Shown piece after piece: positions 9,487 to 18,129 of a DNA stretch of 25,000 nt (positions are counted from its first letter, which is position 1; every line of letters starts with the position of its first letter). The stretch lies in NCBI RefSeq assembly GCF_030272615.1, contig NC_081414.1, positions 660,900,438 through 660,925,437 on the forward strand, in the 5' to 3' direction. Both the position numbers and the translations under genes were made by a program. Below the pieces are notes generated by a model. It was given only the letters and a program-made list of their open reading frames with translations, had not been told where the DNA came from and made no database searches. This DNA is from Cryptomeria japonica. Its lineage: Eukaryota; Streptophyta; Pinopsida; Cupressales; Cupressaceae.

Positions 9487-9869
9487 GGATCAATGACAAA
9501 TCGATCACAAAATGACAAGATTGACAAGGACAAGGATCGATGACGAATCGATTGCAAAATGACAAGATTGACAAGAACAAGGATCGATGACGAATCGATT
9601 GTAAAATGACAAGATTGACAAGGACAAGGATCGATGATGAATCGATCACAAAATGATGAGATTGACAAGAGGACAAGGATCGATGATGAATCGATCACAA
9701 AATGACAAGATTGACAAGAGGACAAGGATCGATGATGAATCGATCGCAAAATGACAAGATTGACAAGGACAAGGATCGATGACGAATCAATCACAAAAAT
9801 GACGAGATTGACAAGGACAAGGATTGATGATGAATCGATCACAAAATGACAAGGCTGACAAGAGGACAA
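9487..9869. repeat. 47-49-bp LTR minisatellite, 8 units
   Basis: Eight units, each beginning GGATYRATGAYRAATCRAT and ending TTGACAAGGACAA or a close variant. Most contain two ATCGAT palindromes flanking GATGA or GACGA, plus one TTGAC. The left LTR has only units 1 and 8. The 189-codon minus-strand ORF across this array is a product of the repetition. Confidence 0.96.
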
Positions 9870-10169
9870 AACCCTAATTCTATCATCGATTAGGATTGAC
9901 GATGTCCAAAATGATGATAAATGAGCATGCACCATGATGCGACAGGATAAGATTGACCAAAATCATGACTAAAGATTGCTATCGACAAGACCTAATTCGA
10001 AAGCGAGAAAAATGAGGAATGTAGAAGAAGGACTCAATGCTTGCAAATGATAAAGACCAAGTGTGCAACATAGAAGAAATGTTAATGCAACGCAAAAACC
10101 CTAAAATAAGGCAATGCACAAATGTTAAAGTATGACTCCACAAGCGTTGACCATTTTTAGACATCTACA

Positions 10170-10174
10170 ACATG
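10170..10174. repeat. Target-site duplication of E1, right copy (ACATG)
   Basis: Directly follows the ATCTACA end of E1 and matches 617-621. Confidence 0.95.
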
Positions 10175-10256
10175 TTTTAAGTTAAGAAATTCTATTCACC
10201 GGTTAGATACTGATTCACCCCCCCCCCCCCCCTCAGTATCTATGGGAATCCTAACA
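10175..10256 (+). repeat. E2 5' LTR, second segment
   Basis: TTTTAAGTTAAGAAATTCTA onward continues the LTR interrupted at 621 and matches 15454-15533. It ends in CCTAACA. It contains a 15-base C run (10218-10232) where the 3' LTR has CACACACCGCTCTC. Confidence 0.93.
10218..10232. repeat. Homopolymer C15 in E2 5' LTR
   Basis: An unbroken run of 15 C. The paired LTR lacks it, so it arose after insertion or is a sequencing artefact. Confidence 0.9.
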
Positions 10257-10258
10257 AT

Positions 10259-10271
10259 TGGTATCAGAGCC
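10259..10271 (+). promoter_or_regulatory. E2 primer-binding site, initiator tRNA-Met
   Basis: TGGTATCAGAGCC begins 3 nt after the LTR end. This is the standard plant iMet complement that primes minus-strand DNA synthesis in many Copia and gypsy elements. Confidence 0.95.
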
Positions 10272-10327
10272 TGGTCCTCTATTTTCATAAGCCTAACAGC
10301 TTGAGGAAGATCTTGACACCGGTAGAT

Positions 10328-11446
10328 ATGGAAAATCTGATGAAGCAACTTGAAGGAGCTCTCTTAGACTATGATACAGAAAAATTGAAAAATATCAAAC
10401 TAGAAGATGATCTAAAGGCAGCTCAAGATATCATTGAGGCACTTCAAGAGAATCTTACTATTGCAAGAAATAAGAGAAGAGAACTTTGTGAAAAGATGCA
10501 AAATGAGGATGATGAAAAGGAATCACTTAATGATCAGATAAGCAAGCTGAAACTGGAGAACATAACAATGAAGAATGAGATGCAGGATATGACTATGAGA
10601 TTCTATAAAGAAATTGAGGATAGGAAAAAGAATGAAGAAGAATTGATCAGAAGACTAAGTGATGCAGAAAATGAGAACACAAGACTTAGCTATGAAAATG
10701 ATTTATTGAAGACAGATCTGATGCACACTCAGAATGACTCCAATGAACTGATGAGGTAGAAAGAAGTCTTAGAAAGAGAACTAGAAACTGCAAATCAACA
10801 TAAAGAAAAATTCAAGAAAAGCTCAGAGGAACTTGGTACCTTGCTGAAGAATCAAAAACCTAAGGGTGACACTTTTGGAATTGGCTTTGAAGTTTGTGAA
10901 AGCTTCGGTACTGCAAATACTCAGGATCATAGCAAACCGGTAAGGCAACCTAATACTTATAAATTCAATGGAAAATGCTTTAACTGTAAAAAGTATGGTC
11001 ATAGAGAAAATGAATGTAGATCTAGAAATTATTGGAACATCAACACACCCACCAGTCAATGTTCAAAATGCAACAAAGTTGGTCACAACTCTGAAAATTG
11101 CATAATGAATGTGAGATGTTATGTATGTGGAAGATTTGGACATTTATCTAATCAATGTAGAACACAAACCGACATAGGTTATGGGAAAGCTATTCAGAAA
11201 AATAATGTGACTTGTTATGCATGTAACAAGATTGGGCATATTGCAAAATTATGTAGAAGTAAAGGATCACCAACAGATAACAAAAGTTCTAGCTTGAAAG
11301 GGAAAGAAAAAGTTGAAGAGGTAAAACAAGAATTCTCAAAACAATGGATTAGAAAAGCTGATCTAAATGTTGGGAATACTCCTCCACCGGTAGAACCAAT
11401 CAACACTCCACCGACAGAACTGAGGATTACTCCACCAGCAGGATAG
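10328..11446 (+). pseudogene. E2 gag-like ORF: coiled coil plus four CCHC zinc knuckles
   Basis: The first in-frame ATG is at 10328 (MENLMKQLEGALLDYDTEKL). A long charged, heptad-rich coiled coil fills the first 140 or so codons. A TAG at 10757 breaks the frame, which continues unchanged. Four nucleic-acid-binding CX2CX4HX4C knuckles follow: CFNCKKYGHRENEC (10976-11017), CSKCNKVGHNSENC (11060-11101), CYVCGRFGHLSNQC (11117-11158) and CYACNKIGHIAKLC (11213-11254). A Lys-rich linker and a short TPPPVEP/TPPTEL/TPPAG repeat end at a TAG (11444). The globular Copia gag core (UBN2-type) expected before the knuckles is not visible, so the protein looks like only the C-terminal half of a gag. It probably binds the element RNA. 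No protease follows. Confidence 0.85.
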
Positions 11447-11792
11447 AGTAGTGCTCCACTAGCAGGAAGTTCTTCATCAAATTGAAGAAAGTTTCTTTGA
11501 GGGTTTGGCAATCTAATGACACATGTGCTATTATTCCCTCGGTTAGAGATGAGAAGTTAGAAATTACCTCATTACCGGCAGACAATGTTAAGTGAATACT
11601 TAACCAGCATGCATTAAATATGGTAGATGGAAAATAAACATTATAAATTTGTGGTTTTGGCTCCATTTCACTTCACCGAGATTTCAAACATTCAAAGAGC
11701 GCAACATTTGCAGAGCTAAGGGATTTCGAGCAAAGAGGCAAAGCACTTCAAGCAATCAATCCATCCAAAGGCAAAAAAAGGTATTTATCATC
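11447..11792 (+). other. E2 spacer between gag-like ORF and ORF2
   Basis: About 350 bp with stops in all forward frames. No remnant of protease, integrase or RT is recognisable, although in a full Copia element all of pol would sit here. The last 140 bp are open in the ORF2 frame but read like a leader, so I place the ORF2 start at the ATG at 11793. Confidence 0.7.
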
Positions 11793-14700
11793 ATGGCATC
11801 CACCTCTGCACTTGAATATATAGCAAACCCTACTATAGTCGAGGTTATAAAACACCCTAGGCCCCTGTTTCAACTAGTTCCTGAGGTAGCAAAGAAAGAT
11901 GACAATGTAGGTGTTTTTTCTCAAATTCCAAAAGGAGTTGTTTATGCTGAAGACCCCAGAATTTACATTCACTATAATATAGAGGAATTAGGAGATGAAG
12001 AGATCAAAACAATGTATAAATCTGTCATATGTGATAATTTCAAAAATGTAAAACCGGAACATAAAATCATTGAAACCCTAGGATTTACTGAAATCCTCTG
12101 CATTCCTGAATTTCCCAAGGATGTGATTAGGATAGTCTTAAGCAGGGTACATGGTGAATATTTCTGGTTAGATGCAATTCACAAAATTACCAAGGAAGCT
12201 GTGAAAGTTGTCACAGGGTTACCATCCACCGATAAAAGACCAGACAAGACTAAGAAGGTCTCCAATGACCTAGTTATGAACTTAACTAGTGCAACATCTG
12301 ACAGAAGGTCCTTGAGGGTAAATGATGTAACAGATATAAATGTGAGATTTGTTAGCATGATTTTAGGGTATAAATCTACTCATGCAAATAGACTCAACTT
12401 AGTTTCAAGTTTATACATTAAGAATGCTTATGATATGGTTACAGACAATGTGAAAATTGACATATGTGAATGGTTAAAAGATGAGTTATTTGACAACTTA
12501 GGCAAGATAAAGAAAGATAAGAAAGGAACTTTTAGGTTTGGTAATCTGCTTGTATGCTTGATGCTACACATAACCAAACAGGCTCCCGATATAGGCTATA
12601 AAGCACTTGGATTTGATATACTGGTAGGAAAACAGTTAACAGAACTATTGAATAACATGGGTGAAGACAAGGAAAAGAACATTCATGATTATTTTCAAGC
12701 ACTTAGGGCCACAATGAAGAAGAGAATTAGATTATCACAGAAGATTGTTGACAAGTACAAGGATGGTATATGTTTTGTAATCAAAAAGGATGAGATCTAG
12801 ATGGAAGCAATTGTCCCTAGAACAATCTGGGTAACAGAGATGGGTTATGAGACTGATGATCATATAATTGAGACTTATGCTAAAGCACTTCTTGAAGCAC
12901 CAAATGAACCAAAGGAAGAAGTATTTGGTAGTGTTGAGACCATAGAAAATCAAATACAATCTAAAAAGAGAGTGAAAAAGATTGAGGCAGTTGTGAGAAG
13001 AGGTTCTAGACAGGCAAAGGCTATTAAAGAAGATATACTAAAACAAACCAGTATCACTAAGGATGAGTTAGCAGCCCCATAGCCTGAAACTCACCTATCA
13101 CTGGTAGGCACTTCTTCGAGGAGTGACATGCCTGCAACTTTCAAAAGAGTTGTAAGGAAAAGAGATCCTTCACCGGCAACCACACCCTCACCTAGAAGGA
13201 CTAGATAGATACAACAAGTGAGGTCTCCAGTTAGAAAGACAACACCAAAGAAGAAGAAGAGAACAAAACAAAACTTGGCCCCTCTTGACATATTTCTAAA
13301 TGAAGTTACAGAGGAAGGGAAACTCAAAAACATAGGAAAGGTCTATGACACTCTGACAGCAAATGAAAAAGAACAAGTGGAAAACAGTGTTATTTTGCAT
13401 ATGGACATGTATAAGAAATTTTTGATGGAAGTGATAGATGAAGTAACAGATGAACTGTTCAAAAGACTGGAAGCAAGAAGACAAGCTGTTATAGAGCTTG
13501 ATAAGAAAATTAAAATTGAAAAGTTACTAGCTGTTTATCCAGTAAACTCACCTAAGGAGATAGATGACTTAATTGTTGAAGCCAACCGATTAGTATTCTC
13601 TACTGCACACCGGCATATTGTTTTAATGGTTGGAAGAGTTAATGAGGTAACTGAAGAAACAGAAAATGCATGGGATATATTCCTAGTTGAAAAAGAAAAA
13701 TACGAAGAATACAGGAACCCCAAACCTATAGAGGTATATCAGAAGGAAAGAGACAAGGGTAAAGGAAAGGTTGGTGGACCTCCGAGCATCAAAGATAAAG
13801 ATAACTTATCCCCACCACCTCAAATTACATCACCGGTAAAAACTACTGAAGATCAACCGGCAGATGAGAGTATAAACATAAAGAATACAAATCCTAATCC
13901 TGAGGTACTATACATAGTAGATGTTGATACACAAAAGATCAACATTGTGGTAGATAAAGATACAACTGATATGACAGACATGGCTAGTGAGCCACCGGTA
14001 ACTAAGCAAACTGATCAAACACAAGAGAAACCGGCAGATGATAACACAGAACAACAAACAGAGAAACAAGAAGAGCAAAAGGGTCCGAAATAGGAACAGG
14101 TATAGGAACAGAGTCATGAGGAAACAGTATAACCGGCAACAAGAGATGTACACAGACCATTGCTTAAGGAAATGCAAACACAGACTGACCTACCAGAGGT
14201 CACAACAAGCTTGGTTACTTCCTCCACCGGTGGAATTTAGAATGTTGGTTACTCCTCAACAGGCCACAAATAAACTAATGTAACTGAAGTACTTTTGGAT
14301 TCAATCAAAAGGATAACAGATTGCAGTTCATAGGCTTATAAAGCTATAGATGACACAATCCCAATTTTGAAGGTAATAGCTCCTAACTGTAACATAGACA
14401 ATAAGGATTCTTTAGGACAACTTGATACTTTGTGTAAATACATCACTGAGAACACAGTGACTATTGACAAAATAAAGGAAGAGACATTGAAGGACAAGGT
14501 AGAAATTGAAAAGAAAAAAATTTTTGAAGATCAAATAAAGAAGTGTACTAGAGATTTTGACACACTTCTACCGAAACTGTGTAACTTATTGAAGGAATTT
14601 AAAACTCTGTAGAAAGATACTTGCAAGACAAAATTTTTGATGGTAGACATAGATAAGAAAATGAGAAAGTTACAGGATGAAATCAATAAACTTGCTGATA

Positions 14701-15008
14701 ATTTTGTTAACTCACCTGATACATTATCAGTTTTTGAGCAAAGGATAACAAGTTTTGAGGAAGAGTTACTTAAGTTAGGAAGAGAAAAGGAGAGAATAGT
14801 AAATAAGGCAAAGAATTTGAGACTAAAACTAAGTCCAAGATTGGACTATCTAGCATCATTACGGAAGGAAATATCTGAGGCACTAGTACAGGGACAGAAA
14901 ACACCGGCAGAGCATATGTAGCACCTCACCGGTACAGTTAAAAGAACAGAGACAGCAATAAGAGACAGTAAGAAGTTTATGGAGAGTATAAACTTGATTT
15001 TGGCATAA
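11793..15008 (+). pseudogene. E2 ORF2: unrecognised element protein of about 1,070 codons
   Basis: One frame from ATG 11793 (MASTSALEYIANPTIVEV) to TAA 15006 contains 11 premature stops (TAG at 12798, 13080, 13206, 14091, 14103, 14238, 14331, 14610, 14919; TAA at 14130, 14271) and no frameshift. Regions: a globular domain of about 330 residues (FSQIPKGVVYAEDPRIYIHY; GEYFWLDAIHKITKEAVKVV; FRFGNLLVCLMLHITKQ); a basic segment with a nuclear-localisation-like PKKKKRTK (about 13245-13275); a helical domain (LAPLDIFLNEVTEEGKL to NAWDIFLVEKEKYEEY); a Thr/Gln/Lys/Pro-rich low-complexity linker; and a coiled-coil C-terminus (about 14367-14921). I see no signal peptide or membrane segment, unlike a classical envelope. 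The N-terminal part resembles the 'putative plant transposon protein' type found beside plant retroelements, from memory only. Its position, after gag and before the PPT, is where Sirevirus env-like ORFs sit. Confidence 0.75.
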
Positions 15009-15242
15009 CTTTTTCAAATTGTAACCACCCAGTTACAAGGTTGAGACTACAACTCTATTGACACCTTGACAACCTTTGTCATTGATGCCAAAGGGGGAGT
15101 AGTAGTATGAGAAAATAACCAGCAAAAGACTTATCTGCTCAGGGGGAGTTCTTATATTTTGGTAACACATTTTTGGATTACAATTTTGGATACACTTTTG
15201 AATTTTCTCACGAGTGTTGCCATCAATGCCAAAGGGGGAGAT
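15009..15242 (+). promoter_or_regulatory. E2 3' untranslated region with multiple polypurine tracts
   Basis: GATGCCAAAGGGGGAGTAG occurs at about 15084-15102, CAGGGGGAGTT at about 15140-15150, and AATGCCAAAGGGGGAGAT at 15225-15242, directly before the LTR. The last is the functional plus-strand primer by position. Upstream copies of the tract are a described hallmark of Sirevirus-type Copia elements. Confidence 0.85.
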
Positions 15243-15533
15243 TGTTTGCATATGCACACTCCAATGAGACATTGTAGGTGATTGAAGGTTTTGTCATTGA
15301 TGGAAACCTTACAATCCTATGGCACCGGCAAGACATTAAACTACACCGACACTAGCAAGATCAGACTCTACACCGACACTCAGACCACCGGCACCGGCAG
15401 AGAAAGGAAGTATACTGGCATAGAGGCCGACAGGATTTCTATTATAATATGCTCTGTTTTAAGTTAAGAAATTCTATTCACCAGCTAGATACTTATTCAC
15501 ACACCGCTCTCGGTATATGTGGGAATCCTAACA
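15243..15533 (+). repeat. E2 3' LTR (291 bp)
   Basis: Starts TGTTTGCATATGCAC and ends GGGAATCCTAACA. Homologous to 404-616 plus 10175-10256. It holds the ACCGGCA-type motif array around 15323-15420 and TATAATA at about 15444-15450. Confidence 0.95.
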
Positions 15534-15944
15534 GCTTGAATTCCTAAGTGAGTACGATTTTGGTATAGGATATATCAAGGGAAAGAAAAACAAAGTAGCA
15601 GATGCTCTCAACCGAAGAAGACATTTATCTACTATAGTTACAACAAGGTCAAATTTGAAACAAGTGTTACAGAATCTTTTAGGAGATGAACATTATGAAA
15701 GGGTTAAGCAAGCCTTAGAGGTAGATCCTTTAGATCATTGATTTGATGGATATGTGATGGAATCAGATGGTATTTTGAGATACCAAAGGAGAATGTATAT
15801 TCCTGAAGGTAGAAACCTAAGGAAGATGATATTGCATGAGGTGCATAATACACCTTACTCAAGACATCTTGGAGTTACGAAGATGGTAATTGAGTTGATA
15901 ACTTTGTATTTTTGGCCTAAACTCAAGAAAAATGTGAGAGTATG
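15534..15944 (+). pseudogene. Outer Ty3/gypsy pol fragment, RNase H end and integrase zinc finger (middle piece)
   Basis: Positions 15534-15538 are the right GCTTG duplication. The frame then continues the left piece exactly: LEFLSEYDFGIGYIKGKKNK followed by VADALNRRR, the conserved end of gypsy RNase H. A linker and the integrase N-terminal H-H part follow (ILHEVHNTPYSRHLGVTKMV, then LYFWPKLKKNVRV). A TGA at 15739 interrupts the linker. The two Cys of the zinc finger lie on the far side of E3, at 24875-24886. Positions 15940-15944 (GTATG) are the left E3 target-site copy. Confidence 0.92.
15940..15944. repeat. Target-site duplication of E3, left copy (GTATG)
   Basis: GTATG directly precedes TGGTGCAGGAGCACC and recurs at 24862-24866 after CTATCA. 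Confidence 0.95.
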
Positions 15945-16678
15945 TGGTGCAGGAGCACCTAGTTGAGCAAAACTCTCCTTTTTGAGTATTTAATGCTTTC
16001 ATGTTTGTAATGTCTTGTGTCAAGTTTATAATGTTTTTTTAGCTTGTTTTGTGTCATGTTTAGTGGTTTTGATCTCATTTTGGGTTCAAGAGGTCAAGTT
16101 TTGCCTTTCAGGTTTTGAGTTGACAATTTTTGGCCAAAAAGTGCAAAATTGCCAAAAAGGTTTTCTAATGATTTCCAAAGCATTGAAACATGTTTTATAA
16201 GTGTTTTTAAGAATGTCTAAGGTGTTTGGAAAGGTTGATAAGGTTATATTGTCAAAAATGTCTTTTGGAGCAAGAAATTGTGTCATTGGGCTTGTAAAAG
16301 TTGTCATTTTTTTACTTTTCTTGCAAAATGAAGTTGCGTAAGCCTCATGTTCATACTGGGCTTGATAAATAACTTATTGGAATATAAAAATAACCCTCTT
16401 TTCCTTGAAGAAGGTTGGTGATTGTATGAGCAAGAGATTCCTAATAAAAACTATGAAATTTTGGCTTTTAGGACTAGTTTTTCCTTCCTTGGAGTAGCAA
16501 TCCATACTGTAGCTTTCATAGTCTATGTTGTACCTTTTGAAAGTGTGCATAATAGTTTTACAATTCTCTCTAAGTGATTGTTGTTCTAGTTTCCTTTCGC
16601 GATTTGATTATAGAAAATTATTTTCACTTTTGTGTGCTCACTGCCCTATTAAGGGTTTGGAGTGGGAAAATACCACAA

Positions 16679-16724
16679 CTTGACTAATCCAGGTCTGGGA
16701 TCCCACAAAATGGATTTAGTCAAG
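16679..16724. repeat. E3 LTR stem-loop with GGGATCCC loop palindrome
   Basis: CTTGACTAATCCA pairs with TGGATTTAGTCAAG (one bulged base). The loop contains GGGATCCC (16697-16704). The counterpart at 23464-23509 keeps the palindrome and has one mismatch in the right arm. It lies upstream of the putative TATA, in U3. Confidence 0.75.
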
Positions 16725-16899
16725 TTTTAAATCATGTGTATAGTGAAAATATGTTTTACTTTATGCCAAAATTGTGTTTGGAAGGAGGACTTGAGTGAAT
16801 ACTAGGCAAGTATTGATTACTCGGCTAGTAGCATGATCAAAAACTCAAGATTTGCACCCAAAAGAAATTTGGAGTGAAAAAATGTATGAGGTAGAGGTC

Positions 16900-16909
16900 T
16901 ATATATATA
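16900..16909 (+). promoter_or_regulatory. Putative TATA box of E3 5' LTR
   Basis: TATATATATA about 1.17 kb before the LTR end. The same place in the 3' LTR reads TAGATATATG and is degraded. Prediction only. Confidence 0.5.
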
Positions 16910-18079
16910 GCCAAGGGTGTTTAAGATCACCTTGGTTTGTTAGAGTAGCTTGTTCCTATTAAACATTCTCACTTTGTAAACAAAACAGTGAGTTCACTGT
17001 TTTTGTAAATTGTGTTTGTCAAGATGCTCGAGGAATACTTCAAAGCATAATCCAAGCCTTATAACCATGAAGGCTATGTAATAGGGAAGTTCATTAGTGT
17101 TTTTCAAACCTTATTGAGGTGTACTTCTAGTTCAATCCCCTTGTTAGACAAGTCTAAAGAGGTGGCAGCAGCTGACTAGTAAAAGGAAGCATTTTGACAG
17201 TGACATTGGTATTCCACTTCCTTTCTCAGATGTGTGCCAAGTGTTTGGCATTATGTTTGCAGGGCACTAATAGGGGAAGGTTTTATTTGGTGTGGCAGAA
17301 GTTCGAAGCCAGTTTGGAGGCTTGATTAGTGGAGTTGGGAATATTTCTCTATGTTCTTTGGTCTAAACCCTACCAAACCCTACAAAAGTGCCACAAATAG
17401 TGGACAGTCCTCATTTTTCAATAGCAGAGGCCTAAACCATGAAAATCCATCAGCAAGTACCTCTAAAACACCATCCAAATTGATTTTGTTGGAGAAGGAG
17501 CCCATCATTGGGCAGGGTGAGTAAAAAGGTGTCAATTACCCCTCCACGGGCTAGTAGCCTTTTTGACTGCATAACACACACTTTTCAGAACCCGATTGCA
17601 AGGAGGAGTTTGGGGCTCATGAAACTTGGTGAGAACATTCTAAAATGGAAAAACAAGTGAAATTTGGAACCTTGGATAGTGTGTAGCCTCATTTGGGGGT
17701 TTTGACCTTTAGTTGGTGAATTGAGTAGGCTAAGGGCTATGAGCCTTAAACTAAGTTGGTGGTCAAAATTGAATAAAACCTTGCTGCCCCTACATGTCCA
17801 TGTTAGAATTTCTCTATGCACACTAAAAAACAATAAGTTGAATGTCAAGAGAACCAGGGATTGAGAAAAGTGTAGATGGGAGAGGTGAGTAGTTGGAGTA
17901 AGTTTGAACATGGGTGTGAACTATCACCAAAAAGGGAGGTTGTTGGTGAAGACTCATAGAGAGACCTGACTATTGCAACTAAACTTGATATTGGAAAACA
18001 TAAGGAGCAGACATAAACAATGCCTCTTGTTTCCTTTTATGGCCTTTTGAGCACTTACCTAGCAACATTCCTATCATAG

Positions 18080-18092
18080 TGGTATCAGAGCC
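18080..18092 (+). promoter_or_regulatory. E3 primer-binding site, initiator tRNA-Met
   Basis: TGGTATCAGAGCC begins 4 nt after the 5' LTR end. Identical in sequence to the E2 site. Confidence 0.96.
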
Positions 18093-18129
18093 AACAAAAG
18101 ATTTAGGAGGAAAGGAACACTAGGAAAAC

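Larger units (their letters stand above)
622..10169 (-). mobile_element. E1: large non-autonomous LTR retrotransposon, minus orientation
   Basis: The element is 9,548 bp with LTRs at 622-1956 and 8610-10169, TGTAGA...TCTACA termini and an ACATG duplication. Orientation is minus: reading leftward from the right LTR there is a tRNA-complementary PBS (8604-8587), and directly before the left LTR there is a minus-strand polypurine tract AAAGAGGGGCAAAA (1970-1957). The internal 6.65 kb holds a leader of about 1.8 kb, one broken ORF of about 845 codons (6781-4246) and about 2.3 kb of non-coding sequence. No gag zinc knuckle, protease, RT or integrase is seen. The layout resembles large retrotransposon derivatives (LARD-like). 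The PPT and LTR style suggests kinship with Tat-type Ty3/gypsy elements, which is inference. Confidence 0.9.
8610..10169 (-). repeat. E1 5' LTR (right copy, 1,560 bp)
   Basis: Pairs with 622-1956. Much of it is nearly identical (about 8890-9350 against 910-1375: two substitutions and one small indel by eye). The part near the PBS end (8610-8890) is clearly more diverged. It carries the 8-unit array at 9487-9869 and lacks about 58 bp found in the left LTR. The minus-strand TATAAA lies at 8912-8907, so U3 is most of the LTR and R-U5 about the last 280 bp. Confidence 0.93.
404..15533 (+). mobile_element. E2: non-autonomous Copia-type LTR retrotransposon, split by E1
   Basis: E2 is bounded by TG...CA LTRs and a GCTTG duplication. 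After removing E1 and its 5-bp duplication the element is about 5.6 kb: 5' LTR (404-621 plus 10175-10256), iMet PBS at 10259, gag-like ORF (10328-11446), second ORF (11793-15008), several polypurine tracts and 3' LTR (15243-15533). No protease, integrase, RT or RNase H motif is present, so movement would need enzymes from a related element. The CAAAGGGGGAGAT-type tract directly before the 3' LTR, its upstream repeat copies, and a CCHC gag are typical of Ty1/copia, and the multiple tracts recall Sireviruses. The LTR of about 300 bp is short for that group. Class is confident, lineage is inference. Confidence 0.9.
15945..18076 (+). repeat. E3 5' LTR (2,132 bp)
   Basis: Begins TGGTGCAGGAGCACCTAG and ends CCTATCA. 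Its first bases form a small hairpin (GGTGC-AGGA-GCACC, 15946-15959). A 13-14-bp stem at 16679-16724 encloses the palindrome GGGATCCC. A TATATATATA at 16900-16909 is a plausible TATA box. By hand count it differs from the 3' LTR at 22 of about 310 bp at the start and 18 of about 496 bp at the end, with no net length change. Short ORFs inside are not convincing genes. Confidence 0.95.

Noticed and set aside
8357-9869. CRISPR-like repeat arrays (21-bp and 47-bp)
   Set aside because: Units are directly adjacent with no unique spacers, lie in a plant retroelement and have no cas genes.
9366-9935. 189-codon minus-strand ORF with repeated 'CQSCHFVID' units
   Set aside because: It is the translation of the 47-bp LTR minisatellite. 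Repetition without stops keeps it open, and the other LTR with two units lacks it.
622-10169. E1 read on the + strand, with an antisense accessory gene as in some Tat elements
   Set aside because: No PBS follows 1956 and no purine tract precedes 8610 on the + strand, whereas a tRNA-like PBS and an AAAGAGGGGCAAAA tract fit the minus strand exactly. The ORF is therefore sense.
17585-17911. 108-codon antisense ORF in the E3 5' LTR, same length in the 3' LTR (24370-24696)
   Set aside because: Persistence follows from the high identity of the two LTRs. There is no recognisable domain and the codons show no constraint that I can see.
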